Made by a program: the position numbers and the translations under genes. DNA of 64,000 nt from JAEUHO01 sp046350655 (GTDB taxonomy: Bacteria > Planctomycetota > PLA2 > JAEUHO01), in contig JAXMAB010000013.1 in the NCBI GenBank assembly GCA_046350655.1, forward strand, positions 70,998-134,997. The letters run 5' to 3'. The notes below the pieces were generated by a model, which worked only from the letters and a program-made list of their open reading frames with translations, was not told the DNA's origin and did not search any database. This document shows, in pieces, positions 25,657 to 36,494 of the stretch; position 1 is the stretch's first letter, and each line of letters begins with the position of its first letter.

Positions 25657-28482
25657 ATGGAGCGATCCCCTCGCCTCGTCGTCCCCGGCCCGCGGTCCGG
25701 GCCTCCGCCCCGTCGACGGCGGACCGGCCTCGGCCTCGCCGTCGCGCTGGGCCTCGCGTGGCTGCCCGCCGTGCTCCCGTGCGTGCGCCTCCCGTCGGCG
25801 CTCGCCGAGGACGCCCCGGCCGGCACCGGCGCGCGCCCCGCCGCGCCGCCGGCCGCCGCGCCCGCTCCCCGCGGCGGGCCCGACGACGACGAGCCGCCGT
25901 CGCGTCCGCAGCCGCCGGCCGTGGACCCCGCGTTGACCGACCCGTCGCTGCGCGACGACGCCGACCCGACGGCGCCCGCCGTCCCCGACCCGCGCCGCCC
26001 GATCGAGGGCCTCCACCCGTTCGGCCCCGAGCAGCGCATGCACCTCGACACCGACGACGTCGTGGGCCGCATGAAGGTCTACGAGGGCGAGGACGGGAAG
26101 TCGCAGGTCTACGTCTTCGCGGGCAACCCGCACCTCTACGGCGGCGACTACTCCGTGAAGGCGCGGACGCTGGTCCTCTGGTTCGACAAGGAGGCGGCGT
26201 CGGACTTCGCCGGCTTCTTCGGCGGCATCGACGCGGGCAGCCTCGGCGGCCCGTCGAAGGCCCCGTCGGGCGGCGGTCGGGGGACCGGGGACGCGAGGCC
26301 CGGCGGCCCGCCGGGGAAGGACCCCGCGGCCGGCGCCGCCCCGAAGGACGTCGCCGGCCCGCCGGGCGGGAGCACGGGCGCGAAGAAGGACGGCAAGGGC
26401 GGCACGGCGTCCGGCGACGGGGCCGGCCGGCGTCGCGACGTGATCCCGCCGTCGATCCTCGCGATCTACGCGGAGGGCGCCGTGGAGTTCCAGGCCGGGC
26501 TGCACGCGTTCCGCGCCATGCAGCTCGTGTTCGAGCCGAAGACCGGCCACATGCTCGTCGTCGAGGCGCGGTACGACGGCGCGATCGAGGCCGGCACGGG
26601 CACCGAGGCGCGGCTCGTCCCGATCTTCGTGCGCGCGGAGCGCGCGCGCGGGCTGGCGCAGGGCTTCGTCACGTTCGACCGCGCGGAGGTCAGCACGAGC
26701 CGCGCGAACGACCGCATCGCGCTGCGGGTGGACACGCTGACCATCGAGGAGTACGGGCAGGCGGTCGCGGACGAGCCGGTGGTGCTCGGCTTCGCGCGGC
26801 CCGGCACGCAGCGGTTCGACGCGCGAGGGATCCAGGTGCGCGCGGAGCGCGTGCCGCTGCTCTACGTCCCGCGCGCGACGTTCGGGGGCAGCGAGGGCTT
26901 CCAGGAGCTCCCCGCACGGATCCGCCGCGCGTCGCTCGGCAGCCGCTCGTCGCTCGGCCGGTACGGCTTCGTGGGGTTCGGCGGCGAGGAGGGGCCCGAC
27001 CGCTGGCTCGACTGGACCGTGGACGTCGGCGGGTACACCAAGCGCGGCCCCGCGGTCGGGACGGACCTGATCTGGAACCGCGACCGCGTGAAGGGCCGCC
27101 TGCAGACGTTCTCGATGTACGACGCGACGGGCGAGGACCGCAACGGGTACGACGCGGGCGCGGGGTTCCGCGGGATGGCGTGGTTCGAGAACCGCTTCGA
27201 CCCCACGCCGTCGTGGCGGTTCGACACGGAGGCGAACGTCTTCACCGACCGCGGCGTCCACCGCGAGTACTTCGAGTCCGACTCGCGGACCCACAAGGAC
27301 CGCGAGACGTACGGCCGCGTGCGCTGGAAGGAGGGCGGCGCGTCCGCCACCGCGACGGCGGGCGTCCACGCGCGCAACTGGATGACGGAGTCGTACGGGC
27401 AGCCCGAGGTCGCGTTGTGGAACGAGTCGGTGCCGCTCCCGTCGCCGCCCGGCGGGCCGTCGTTCGACCTCTCGAGCGAGGTCCGCACCGGGGCGATGAT
27501 CCGCCGCTTCGACCAGGCCGTCGACGAGGACGGCTACGAGGCCTGGCGTACCGACGTCACCGAGCGCGTGTACGCGCCGTTCGACCTGGGCGACGTGCGC
27601 GTCTCGCCGTTCGTCGGCGGGCACTGGACCCTGTACGAGGACCGCGACGACGGCGGCGACGACCTCGACCGCGGGGCCCTCGAGGCCGGCGTGCGGGCCA
27701 ACGTCCAGTTCTGGAAGGACTTCGGCGGGTGGGGCGGGCCGTGGAGCCTCGACGGCCTGCGGCACGTCGTCGACGTCGACGTCGGCGCGTTCGGCCGCTA
27801 CCTCGACGACACCGACCCGGACGACGCGCCGTTCTTCGACCGCATCGACGGCGAGCAGGACCGGACCGAGGTCTTCGCGGAGGTCCGCAGCCGCGTGCTG
27901 ACGCGGCGGCCCGTCGTCCGGCCGACGGGCCGCGTCCGCGAGGACGTCACGCTCTTCGACGCGCGCCTGCGGGTCTCGTACTGGCCCGACGGGGTCGGCC
28001 CGTACGGCCGGACCGGGCCCGGCGAGGCGGAGGGGTGGTTCTCGGCCGAGATCGCGCCGAGGACGGCGTGGATCGAGGGGTCGTTCCTGACCGACTTCGA
28101 CGGGCCGGACCTGCGGCGCGCCTCGATCGGCGTCCAGTGGAACCCGAACGACCGGTTCGGGCTCGCGGCGGGGCTGCGCAACGTGAAGGATGCGCTGTTC
28201 GGCCCGTGGGTGGACGTCTACTGGCAGTGGAACGAGAAGTGGGGGGCGCGCCTGTCCGCCGTCGAGGACTTCGAGCGGCGGGGCGACGGGGGCGTCCGCA
28301 TCACCCTGATGCGGTTCAGCCCGGACCACCTGATCGAGGCGGGGCCCATCCTGCGCGACCACGGGCGGGACGTCGGCTTCTACTTCAACGTCTCGCCCTC
28401 CATCGGCGGGCGGCCCGTCCGCGAGCCGTTCCAGCCGCGCGAGATCTTCGCGCTCGAGGCGCCGTCCACGGATTCGCGGTAG
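25657..28482 (+). CDS. lptD: LptD/OstA-like outer-membrane barrel protein
   Basis: 941 residues. A long signal region (to about residue 52) and a Pro-rich segment precede an OstA/LptA-like beta-jellyroll in two parts (about residues 130-185 and 265-410). These are separated by a Gly/Ala/Lys-rich linker containing GGRGTGDARPGGPPGKD. From about residue 410 to the end, alternating aromatic strands with repeated YxRxRW-type patterns and the LptD-like barrel onset (RRASLGSRSSLGRYGFVGFG) indicate a large outer-membrane barrel. LptD inserts lipopolysaccharide at the cell surface. The annotation is by architecture. An exact dispersed-element core (26288-26302) sits in the linker. coaD starts 12 bp downstream. 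Confidence 0.7.
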   Translation: MERSPRLVVPGPRSGPPPRRRRTGLGLAVALGLAWLPAVLPCVRLPSALAEDAPAGTGARPAAPPAAAPAPRGGPDDDEPPSRPQPPAVDPALTDPSLRDDADPTAPAVPDPRRPIEGLHPFGPEQRMHLDTDDVVGRMKVYEGEDGKSQVYVFAGNPHLYGGDYSVKARTLVLWFDKEAASDFAGFFGGIDAGSLGGPSKAPSGGGRGTGDARPGGPPGKDPAAGAAPKDVAGPPGGSTGAKKDGKGGTASGDGAGRRRDVIPPSILAIYAEGAVEFQAGLHAFRAMQLVFEPKTGHMLVVEARYDGAIEAGTGTEARLVPIFVRAERARGLAQGFVTFDRAEVSTSRANDRIALRVDTLTIEEYGQAVADEPVVLGFARPGTQRFDARGIQVRAERVPLLYVPRATFGGSEGFQELPARIRRASLGSRSSLGRYGFVGFGGEEGPDRWLDWTVDVGGYTKRGPAVGTDLIWNRDRVKGRLQTFSMYDATGEDRNGYDAGAGFRGMAWFENRFDPTPSWRFDTEANVFTDRGVHREYFESDSRTHKDRETYGRVRWKEGGASATATAGVHARNWMTESYGQPEVALWNESVPLPSPPGGPSFDLSSEVRTGAMIRRFDQAVDEDGYEAWRTDVTERVYAPFDLGDVRVSPFVGGHWTLYEDRDDGGDDLDRGALEAGVRANVQFWKDFGGWGGPWSLDGLRHVVDVDVGAFGRYLDDTDPDDAPFFDRIDGEQDRTEVFAEVRSRVLTRRPVVRPTGRVREDVTLFDARLRVSYWPDGVGPYGRTGPGEAEGWFSAEIAPRTAWIEGSFLTDFDGPDLRRASIGVQWNPNDRFGLAAGLRNVKDALFGPWVDVYWQWNEKWGARLSAVEDFERRGDGGVRITLMRFSPDHLIEAGPILRDHGRDVGFYFNVSPSIGGRPVREPFQPREIFALEAPSTDSR
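26288..26302 (+). repeat. Dispersed element arm inside the lptD-like gene
   Basis: An exact GGGACGCGAGGCCCG in frame, encoding part of GTGDARPGG in a disordered linker. Confidence 0.75.
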
Positions 28483-28485
28483 ATT
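28480..28485 (+). promoter_or_regulatory. TAGATT -10-like element before coaD
   Basis: CGG-TAGATT ends 9 nt before the coaD ATG. Its TAG is also the stop codon of the upstream gene, so chance cannot be ruled out. Confidence 0.35.
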
Positions 28486-28494
28486 CGGGGGCCC

Positions 28495-28986
28495 ATGACG
28501 GACCGCGTCGCGCTCTTCCCCGGCACGTTCGACCCCGTCACGCGGGGGCACGTCGACGTCGTCCGCCGGGGCGCCGCCCTGTTCGACCGGCTCGTCGTCG
28601 CGGTGGCCGCCGGCGGCAAGTCCACGTGGTTCCCGGTGGAGGAGCGCGTGGCCCTCGTCCGGACGGCCGTCGGCGACGTGCGCAACGTCGAGGTCGTGCC
28701 GTTCGACGGGCTGCTCGTCGAGTTCGCCCGCCGGCACGGCGCCCGGGCGCTGCTCCGCGGCGTCCGGACCTACCAGGACTGGGAGTACGAGCTGCGGATG
28801 CTGCAGATGAACCGGCACCTCGCGCCGGAGCTCGAGACGGTCTTCCTCGCGCCGGCCGTGGAGTGGGCGTTCGTGTCGTCCACCCTCGTGCGCGAGGTGT
28901 CCGCGCTGGGCGGCGACCTGACCGACCTCGTCCCGCCGGCGGTCGCGGCGGCGCTCGCCCGGCGACGGCCGGCCGGGGCGCGGTAG
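28495..28986 (+). CDS. coaD: Phosphopantetheine adenylyltransferase
   Basis: 163 residues, the standard CoaD length. The nucleotidyltransferase signature FPGTFDPVTRGHVDV opens the protein. RGVRTYQDWEYELRMLQMNR (about residues 85-105) and the VSSTLVREVSALGGD segment (about 123-137) complete the CoaD pattern. It catalyses 4'-phosphopantetheine plus ATP to dephospho-CoA, the fourth step of CoA synthesis, in the cytoplasm. It follows the lptD-like gene closely and may be read through from it, although a TAnnnT motif suggests its own start site. Confidence 0.96.
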   Translation: MTDRVALFPGTFDPVTRGHVDVVRRGAALFDRLVVAVAAGGKSTWFPVEERVALVRTAVGDVRNVEVVPFDGLLVEFARRHGARALLRGVRTYQDWEYELRMLQMNRHLAPELETVFLAPAVEWAFVSSTLVREVSALGGDLTDLVPPAVAAALARRRPAGAR

Positions 28987-29045
28987 GATCCGTGGAGGTC
29001 TTGGCAACGCCGGGGGCCGCGGCGCCCGGCGGGGAGACGACGACG

Positions 29046-31127
29046 ATGATCCGCACCTCCGGACGGCGCGCGCTGCGAGCCCTCCTCTGCGTCCTGGTGG
29101 CGGGCCTCGCGTCGCCCCGGGTCGCGCCGGCCGCCGACGCGCCGGCCGCCGGCCCGAAGAAGTTCGTGTTCGCGAGCGCCTGCCGGACGATCGACCCCGC
29201 CCTCGTCAGCGGGCCCGACGAGGAGCGCGTCGTCCTCGCGTGCTTCGAGGGCCTCACCGTCCTCGACCCGGTCACGGGCGAGGTCAAGCCCGGCGCCGCG
29301 GCGTCGTGGACGACGTCGCCGGACGGCAAGACGTGGACGTTCAAGCTCCGCGAGGCGAAGTGGCAGAAGAAGTTCGGCGACGGCTTCGAGGACAAGGGCA
29401 CGGTGAAGGCGTCGGACTTCGTGTTCGCGTGGCGCCGCCTGCTCGACCCGGCCCTCAAGTCGCCGCACGTCCACCTGCTCGACGTCCTCGACGGCGTGAA
29501 GCCGCTCTCGACCGACAAGCCCCGCGGCGACGCGCTCGACCGGATCATCACCGACCTGCTCGCGGCCATCGGCGGCGAGGACAAGCGCAAGACGCTGTCC
29601 GCCGACGAGGTCCAGACGTTCCTCCTCGACCGCGACCGCAACGTCCGCGGCTGGCTCGGCGAGATCGACGCGAAGGAGGCCCGCGAGTTCGTCAAGTGGC
29701 CCTCGAACCAGCCCTATCAGGGCCCGCGGGCGATGGCGCTGATCAAGGTGCTGCGGGCGGCGCGCGACGTCGCGCTCGCGACGGCGGGCGACGCCGAGTC
29801 GCACGTGGGCAGCGACCGCGGGTTCTACGCCGACGACGACCAGACGTTCGTGGTGAAGCTGACCGGCCCGTCGCCGTGGCTCCCGACCCTCCTCGCCCGC
29901 GCGCCGCTCGTCCCGGTGAACGAGCGCGTCGTGACCAGCAAGCGCGACTGGGCGTTCCTCAAGGCCGAGAACCAGATCTGCAACGGCCGCTTCGTCGCCG
30001 CGAGCGACTTCCGCCCGCAGGGCACCGAGTCCGACAGCACGGGCGACACGTGGGCCGTGAAGGCCACGCTCTGGAAGAGCGCCAAGCACCACGACGCGGC
30101 GCGGACCGCCGCGGACCGCGTCACCGTCCTCGTGGACAACGGCGCCGACGAGGTCCTCCGGCAGTACTGCCTCGGCGACGTGCACTGGATCGTGACCTCG
30201 GGCATCACCCTCGACGTGGAGCGCCAGATCCGCGCGTCCACGGCCGCCGGGTGGAAGCCCGACCCGAAGGCCGCGGCCCAGCGGTACTTCCAGACGGCCG
30301 CCGCCGACACCTACGACATGGTCTCCGGCCGCGTGAAGGTGCTGCGGTTCCGCGGGGGCGCCCCGCTCGACAAGAAGGAGGCGCGCATCGCGGTCGCCTC
30401 CCTCGTGGCGCGGGCCGACCTCGCCAAGCGCGCGGCGGCCGTGGCCGCGCCCACGCTCGTCACGCGGTTCGTGCACCCGCGCACGACGGGCGCGATCGAC
30501 CTGCCGCGCACGCCCACCTTCGACGCCGGCAAGGCGAAGACGCTGTACGGCAAGCGGCGGTTCCCCGAGGGCGACTGGGCGCGCATCCTCTGCGACCCCG
30601 CGGACGACCAGGTCGCCGACACCTTCGGCAAGGCGTGGAAGACGCTGGGCGACGACGCCGCGACGACGGTCCTCAACCCCTCGGACCTGCGCGTCACGAT
30701 CGACGCCGGCCTGTGGGACGTCTACATCCAGGACTGGATCGCGGACTACGACGACCCGCTCGCGTACCTCGACCCGTTCACGACGAAGAACCCCGCCGGC
30801 GACTGCGCGTGGAGCCACCCGCTCTACGACGCGCTGATCGCCGGCGCCCGCGACGTCGCCGGCTTCAAGGCGAAGCCGGACGCGGCCGCGGCGGCGGTGC
30901 CGGCGGTCAAGGACGCGCTCGGCAAGGGCGACCTCGAGGGCCTGCGCCGCGCGCTCCTCGCGGAGGCCGAGGCGATCCTGCTCGAGGAGGCGATCGTGGT
31001 CCCGCTGTGGATCCCGGTGGACTCGGGCCTCCTCGCGAAGGGCGTCCGCGGGTTGCCCGTGGGCCCGACGGCGGGCAAGCGTTCGGTGCTCGACGTCGTG
31101 CAGTTCCCGTTCGCCGTCAAGGAGTGA
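29046..31127 (+). CDS. Peptide ABC-transporter substrate-binding protein (orphan)
   Basis: 693 residues with a signal peptide (RALRALLCVLVAGLASP) and no lipobox. The family 5 solute-binding fold is recognisable: IDPALVSGPDEERVVLACFE, KASDFVFAWRRLLDPALKSP, ASDFRPQGTESDSTG and IQDWIADYDDPLAYLDPF. About 60 residues after position 160 (DKRKTLSADEVQTFLLDRDR) are an insert absent from typical OppA and could be a helical hairpin. It has no permease of its own; the next operon (31470 onward) has its own binding protein, so this may be a second specificity for that importer. GGGGAG at 29031-29036 is the ribosome-binding site. Confidence 0.88.
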   Translation: MIRTSGRRALRALLCVLVAGLASPRVAPAADAPAAGPKKFVFASACRTIDPALVSGPDEERVVLACFEGLTVLDPVTGEVKPGAAASWTTSPDGKTWTFKLREAKWQKKFGDGFEDKGTVKASDFVFAWRRLLDPALKSPHVHLLDVLDGVKPLSTDKPRGDALDRIITDLLAAIGGEDKRKTLSADEVQTFLLDRDRNVRGWLGEIDAKEAREFVKWPSNQPYQGPRAMALIKVLRAARDVALATAGDAESHVGSDRGFYADDDQTFVVKLTGPSPWLPTLLARAPLVPVNERVVTSKRDWAFLKAENQICNGRFVAASDFRPQGTESDSTGDTWAVKATLWKSAKHHDAARTAADRVTVLVDNGADEVLRQYCLGDVHWIVTSGITLDVERQIRASTAAGWKPDPKAAAQRYFQTAAADTYDMVSGRVKVLRFRGGAPLDKKEARIAVASLVARADLAKRAAAVAAPTLVTRFVHPRTTGAIDLPRTPTFDAGKAKTLYGKRRFPEGDWARILCDPADDQVADTFGKAWKTLGDDAATTVLNPSDLRVTIDAGLWDVYIQDWIADYDDPLAYLDPFTTKNPAGDCAWSHPLYDALIAGARDVAGFKAKPDAAAAAVPAVKDALGKGDLEGLRRALLAEAEAILLEEAIVVPLWIPVDSGLLAKGVRGLPVGPTAGKRSVLDVVQFPFAVKE

Positions 31128-31469
31128 CGCCGACGCCGGCGGCGCGCGCGACGCCGCCGCGTGCGCGGCCGCGCCGACCCCGGCGGGGACGGCGCGGCCC
31201 GCGCGGTCGCGGACGCCCTCGCCTCGGGCGACGGGCGCGCCGGCGCGGCCGGACCCGGGAGGCGATCGTCGCGCCGCGGCGGGTTCCGGCGGACACCGGC
31301 TCCGGCCCCGCCCGCCGGCCACGGGGTCGAGCGGAGCGGGTCGTCGCCCGACGTCGTGCCGTCGCCCGAGGGGACGGGACCGCCGCGGGAGCGGCCGGGT
31401 CAGGCGGGATGCGTCGTTGAGCCCGCGTCCCCGGCGGGGTAGGCTGCCCGCTTCCCCCCCGACGGACCC
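31128..31469. other. Gene-free spacer with the opp promoter
   Basis: 342 bp of G/C-rich DNA. The only feature seen is the promoter at 31417-31445. The 93-codon plus-strand frame at 31161-31442 is low-complexity and not credible. Confidence 0.6.
31417..31445 (+). promoter_or_regulatory. Sigma-70-like promoter, TTGAGC-17-TAGGCT
   Basis: TTGAGC (31417-31422), a 17-nt spacer, then TAGGCT (31440-31445), 24 nt before the oppA ATG. The best-spaced promoter of the plus-strand set. Confidence 0.6.
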
Positions 31470-33509
31470 ATGTACCGCACCCTCGCCGGTCTCGTCGTCG
31501 CCTTCGTCGTCGCGCTGGGCCTCGTGGGGCTCACGTTCTCGTCGTCGGCCGAGGGTCGCGCCGACTACGTCTTCGTGAACGGCACCGAGCCGAAGACGCT
31601 CGACCCCCAGAAGATGACCGGCCAGCCCGAGGGCCGCATCGCCGACGCGATCTTCGAGGGGCTCACCTTCCGCGACAACGAGACGCTCCGGCCGGTCCCG
31701 GGCTGCGCGGCCTCCTGGGATACGTCGCCCGACGGCCTGCGCTGGGAGTTCAAGCTGCGCCCCGAGGCCGTGTGGTCGAACGGCGAGCGCGTGACCGCGA
31801 ACGACTTCGTCTACGCGTGGAAGCGGCTCCTCGCGCCCGAGACCGCGTCGGAGTACGCCTACCTCCTGCACTTCGTGCGGCACGCGGAGGCGTACAACAC
31901 GTTCGGCGCGCAGGCCGCGGCGCTCGGGGGGCCCGACGGCGTCGTCGCGAAGGCGCGGGCGCTCGTCGCCGGGGCCGCCGGCGGCCTGCCGGCCGAGCGT
32001 TGGCAGGCGTTCGTGAAGGAGGCCGGCCTGACGGACCTCCTCACCGGCGTCTCCGACCCCGTGCTGCTGCCCGCCCTCGCGCGCGCGACGGGCACGTTCT
32101 CGCCGACCGAGGCCTCGGCGCTCGTCGACGCGCTCGAGGGCGAGCGCGCCCGCCGCGCCGCCGAGCACGCCGCGGCCGTGGCGCACCTCGGCGTGGACGA
32201 GGGCGTCTTCGCGCCGGACCCGTCCACGTTCGTCGTCGAGCTGCGGACGTACACGCCGTACTTCCTCGAGCTCACCGCGTTCTACCCGACCTTCCCGGTG
32301 CACCGCGCCACGGTCGAGGCCCGGCCCGACGACTGGTTCCAGCCCGGGCGGATCGTCACCAACGGCCCGTTCCTGCTCCATCGCTGGACGGTCAACGAGC
32401 GGATCCGGCTGCACAAGAACCCGCGCTACTGGGGGGCGGCGGCGGTGTCCCTCGAGACGGTGGACGCGCTGCCGATCGAGAACACGACCGTCGCGATGAA
32501 CCTCTACCTCACCGGGAGCGTCGACTGGTCGCCGGCGGGGTACCCGCAGGACCTCATCGACGTCGTCAAGCGCCGGCCCGACTTCTACGGCGAGCCGGGC
32601 ATGATGGTCTACTTCTACCGCATCAACTGCACGCGGAAGCCGTTCGACGACCCCCGCGTCCGGACCGCGCTGGGCCTCGCCATCGACCGCAAGGTGCTGG
32701 TCGAGGAGGTGATGCGCGGCGGGCAGGTGCCGGCGGTCACGATGGTCGCGCCGGGCATCCCGGCCTACCGCAGCCCGAAGGGCACCCTCGGCTTCGACGT
32801 GCCGCGCGCCCGCGCGCTGCTGAAGGAGGCGGGGTTCCCCGACGGCAAGGGCTTCCCGAAGGTGTCGCTCCTCTACAACACGAGCGAGTCGCACAAGAAG
32901 GTCGCGGAGTGGATCGCCGACCAGCTGCGCCGCAACCTCGGCGTGGACGCGCGGGCCGTCAACCAGGAGTGGCAGTCGTACCAGGAGAGCGTGCGCCGCT
33001 TCGACTACGACCTCGCGCGCGCCGGCTGGATCGGCGACTACCGCGACCCGAACACGTTCCTCGACATGTGGATCACCGGCGGCGGCAACAACCAGACGGG
33101 CTGGGGCGACGCCGGCTACGACCGCCTGCTCCGCCTCGCGACGAAGCCGCTCGCGGTCGTCGAGATGCCCCCCGCCGAGCGCGACGCGTTCCTCGCGACG
33201 CTCAAGGAGCGTCCCGAGGCGGAGCGGCTCCTCGCCGCGGTCGGGGCCGCCGCCGACCCGAAGGCCCGGCTGGCCGCGGTGGACGCGCTGCGCCTGCACT
33301 TCTTCCGCGAGGCCGAGGCGATCCTGATCCAGGACGGCCTGCCGGTGATCCCGCTGTACTTCTACGTCGTCACCGGGCTCGTCCATCCGCGCGTCGAGGG
33401 GTTCCACGCGCGCGTGAAGGACGTGGACGGCTCGTCGATCCCGAACCTCCAGGACCTGCACCCGTTCCGCGACGTGCGGATGCGCGGGCCCGCGGGAGCG
33501 CCCAAGTGA
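31470..33509 (+). CDS. oppA: Oligopeptide-binding protein OppA
   Basis: 679 residues. An N-terminal hydrophobic segment (LAGLVVAFVVALGLVGLTFS) serves as signal or anchor without a lipobox. OppA landmarks: NGTEPKTLDPQKMTG, ADAIFEGLTFRDNETLRPVP, RVTANDFVYAWKRLLAPETA, NGPFLLHRW and DYDLARAGWIGDYRDPNTFL. Two insertions (about residues 145-245 and 550-600) make it longer than the usual about 540 residues. It delivers oligopeptides to the OppBC channel encoded immediately downstream; the oppB GTG overlaps its stop codon. Confidence 0.93.
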   Translation: MYRTLAGLVVAFVVALGLVGLTFSSSAEGRADYVFVNGTEPKTLDPQKMTGQPEGRIADAIFEGLTFRDNETLRPVPGCAASWDTSPDGLRWEFKLRPEAVWSNGERVTANDFVYAWKRLLAPETASEYAYLLHFVRHAEAYNTFGAQAAALGGPDGVVAKARALVAGAAGGLPAERWQAFVKEAGLTDLLTGVSDPVLLPALARATGTFSPTEASALVDALEGERARRAAEHAAAVAHLGVDEGVFAPDPSTFVVELRTYTPYFLELTAFYPTFPVHRATVEARPDDWFQPGRIVTNGPFLLHRWTVNERIRLHKNPRYWGAAAVSLETVDALPIENTTVAMNLYLTGSVDWSPAGYPQDLIDVVKRRPDFYGEPGMMVYFYRINCTRKPFDDPRVRTALGLAIDRKVLVEEVMRGGQVPAVTMVAPGIPAYRSPKGTLGFDVPRARALLKEAGFPDGKGFPKVSLLYNTSESHKKVAEWIADQLRRNLGVDARAVNQEWQSYQESVRRFDYDLARAGWIGDYRDPNTFLDMWITGGGNNQTGWGDAGYDRLLRLATKPLAVVEMPPAERDAFLATLKERPEAERLLAAVGAAADPKARLAAVDALRLHFFREAEAILIQDGLPVIPLYFYVVTGLVHPRVEGFHARVKDVDGSSIPNLQDLHPFRDVRMRGPAGAPK

Positions 33510-34588
33510 GCCCGCGTCGAACCGCCGTGCCCGTCCAGGTCGTGGGCGGCGTCTTCGTGGCGTTCCTCGTGTGGCTGGCCGCGCGCCCGTTCGTCGGCGC
33601 GACGGGCGGGGCGGTCGTGGGCCTCCTCGGGGGCGTCGCCGGCGCGTGGCGCCTCCCGCACCGCGTGCTCGTGCGCGTGATCTGGACGGTGCCGCTCTTC
33701 TTCCTCCTCATCTTCACCGCCGTGCAGCTCATGTTCCACGTGCCCGGCGACCCGTTCGCGAGCGAGAAGAACACGTCGCCGGAGGTCCGCGCGGAGCAGC
33801 AGAAGCACTACGGGATCCCCGAGAAGGGCTTCGCGGGCGGCTGCCGGTTCTACGCGGCGTACATCGAGAAGGCGGTCGTCGACGGCTACCTCGGGCCGTC
33901 CATCAAGGTGCAGGGCCGGTCCGTGGTCGACCTCCTGCTGCCCGCGCTCCCGGTGAGCCTCGCCCTCGGCCTCCTCGCGCTGACGATCGCCTGCTTCCTC
34001 GGGCTGCTCCTCGGCGTCGTCGCGGGCCTCCGCCCGAGCACGTGGGTCGACTACGTCGCCATGGCGTTCGCGGTGATCGGCATCTCGCTGCCGTCGTTCG
34101 TCATCGGCTCGCTCCTCATCCTCGGGCTCTCGCTGACGCTCGGGTGGCTGCCCGTGGCCGGGTGGGGGACCTTCGCGCACCTGATCCTCCCCGCCGTCGC
34201 GCTCGCGCTCCCGTACGCCGCGTACGTCGCGCGCCTGGCCCGCGGCGGGACCATCGAGGTCATGTCCGAGGACTACATCCGGACCGCGCGGGCCAAGGGC
34301 CTCTCCGAGAAGGGCGTGGTGCTCAAGCACGCGCTGCGCGGCGCGATCGTGCCGGTCGTGTCGTTCCTGGGCCCCGCGGCCGCCGGCATCCTCACCGGGT
34401 CGTTCGTCGTCGAGACGCTGTTCGGCATCCCGGGCATGGGCCGCTGGTTCGTCAACGGCGCCATCAACCGCGACTACTACGTCGTCCTCGGCACCGTGCT
34501 CATCGAGTGCGGCCTCGTCGTGGCCTTCAACCTCCTCGTGGACTTCGGCCTGGCGTGGATCGACCCGCGCCTGCGGGGGAAGACGTGA
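33506..34588 (+). CDS. oppB: Oligopeptide ABC permease OppB
   Basis: 360 residues. Two extra hydrophobic helices (PVQVVGGVFVAFLVWLAARP and the segment after it) precede the canonical OppB core, which starts near residue 50 (RVIWTVPLFFLLIFTAVQLM). PGDPFASEKNTSPEVRAEQQ is the conserved first periplasmic loop. The EAA loop DYIRTARAKGLSEKGVVLKH contacts the ATPases. Unlike the dppB of the first operon it has no HEAT-like insert. GTG start overlapping oppA by four bases. Confidence 0.95.
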   Translation: MSPRRTAVPVQVVGGVFVAFLVWLAARPFVGATGGAVVGLLGGVAGAWRLPHRVLVRVIWTVPLFFLLIFTAVQLMFHVPGDPFASEKNTSPEVRAEQQKHYGIPEKGFAGGCRFYAAYIEKAVVDGYLGPSIKVQGRSVVDLLLPALPVSLALGLLALTIACFLGLLLGVVAGLRPSTWVDYVAMAFAVIGISLPSFVIGSLLILGLSLTLGWLPVAGWGTFAHLILPAVALALPYAAYVARLARGGTIEVMSEDYIRTARAKGLSEKGVVLKHALRGAIVPVVSFLGPAAAGILTGSFVVETLFGIPGMGRWFVNGAINRDYYVVLGTVLIECGLVVAFNLLVDFGLAWIDPRLRGKT

Positions 34589-35486
34589 GCCCGGCCGCCC
34601 CCGACCCGACCCCGCCGCGCCCCGAGGGGCCGCCGGGCCGCAGCCTCCTGTCGGACGCCCTGCGGCGGCTCCGCCGCAACCGGCTCGCGGTCACGGGCGG
34701 CGTGGTCCTGGTCCTGCTGGTGCTCGCGTGCTTCGTGCTGCCCGCGCTCCTCGGCCTCGACCACGAGACCACCGACCCGAAGCTGCACAACCAGGGGCCC
34801 TCGGCGTCGGCGCCGTTCGGCACCGACAACCTCGGCCGCGACTACTTCGCCCGCGTGCTCGTCGGCGGGCAGACGTCGCTCCTCGTCGGCCTGGTGGGGG
34901 CGCTCGTCGTCGTCGTGATCGGCGCGGTCTACGGCGCGGTCTCCGGCTACTTCGGCGGCTGGGTCGACGAGATCATGATGCGCGTCGTGGACTTCCTGTA
35001 CGGCATCCCGTACATGTTCCTCGTCGTCCTCATCATGCTGCAGTTCGGCGACGAGGAGCGCGGCAGCAACCTGCCGATCTTCGTGGCGCTGGCGGCGGTG
35101 CAGTGGCTCACGATGGCCCGCATCGTGCGCGGCCAGGTGCTGACGCTGCGCGAGCGCGAGTACGTGCTCGCCGCGCGCGTCACGGGCGCGAGCCACGCGC
35201 GGATCCTGTTCCGGCACGTCCTGCCCAACTGCATGGGCCCGATCGTCGTGTACGGCACGCTGACGGTGCCCGCGGTGATCCTCCTCGAGTCGTTCCTCTC
35301 CTATCTCGGCCTCGGCAAGTCGCTCTCCTGGGGCGTGCTCGTCGCCGAGGGCGTCCAGGGCATCAACCCCGTGAAGATGGACTGGTGGCTGCTCGCCTTC
35401 CCGAGCGGCGCGCTCGCCCTCACGCTGCTCTCGCTCAACTTCCTCGGCGACGGCCTGCGCGACGCCCTCGACCCGCGGACGCGCCG

Positions 35487-35490
<4 letters not shown>
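34585..35490 (+). CDS. oppC: Oligopeptide ABC permease OppC
   Basis: 301 residues, normal OppC size. N-terminal RRLRRNRLAVTGGVVLVLLV (TM1), periplasmic FGTDNLGRDYFARVLVGGQT, five further helices and the EAA loop EYVLAARVTGASHARILFRH. The C-terminal LNFLGDGLRDALDPR is typical. It forms the inner-membrane channel with OppB. The GTG overlaps the oppB stop by four bases, and its own stop overlaps the oppD ATG. Confidence 0.96.

Positions 35491-36490
<1,000 letters not shown>

Positions 36491-36494
<4 letters not shown>

Noticed and set aside
31161..31442. Possible 93-codon gene between the orphan binding protein and oppA
   Set aside because: No ribosome-binding site, no similarity, Gly/Arg/Ala-rich, and it overlaps the opp promoter.
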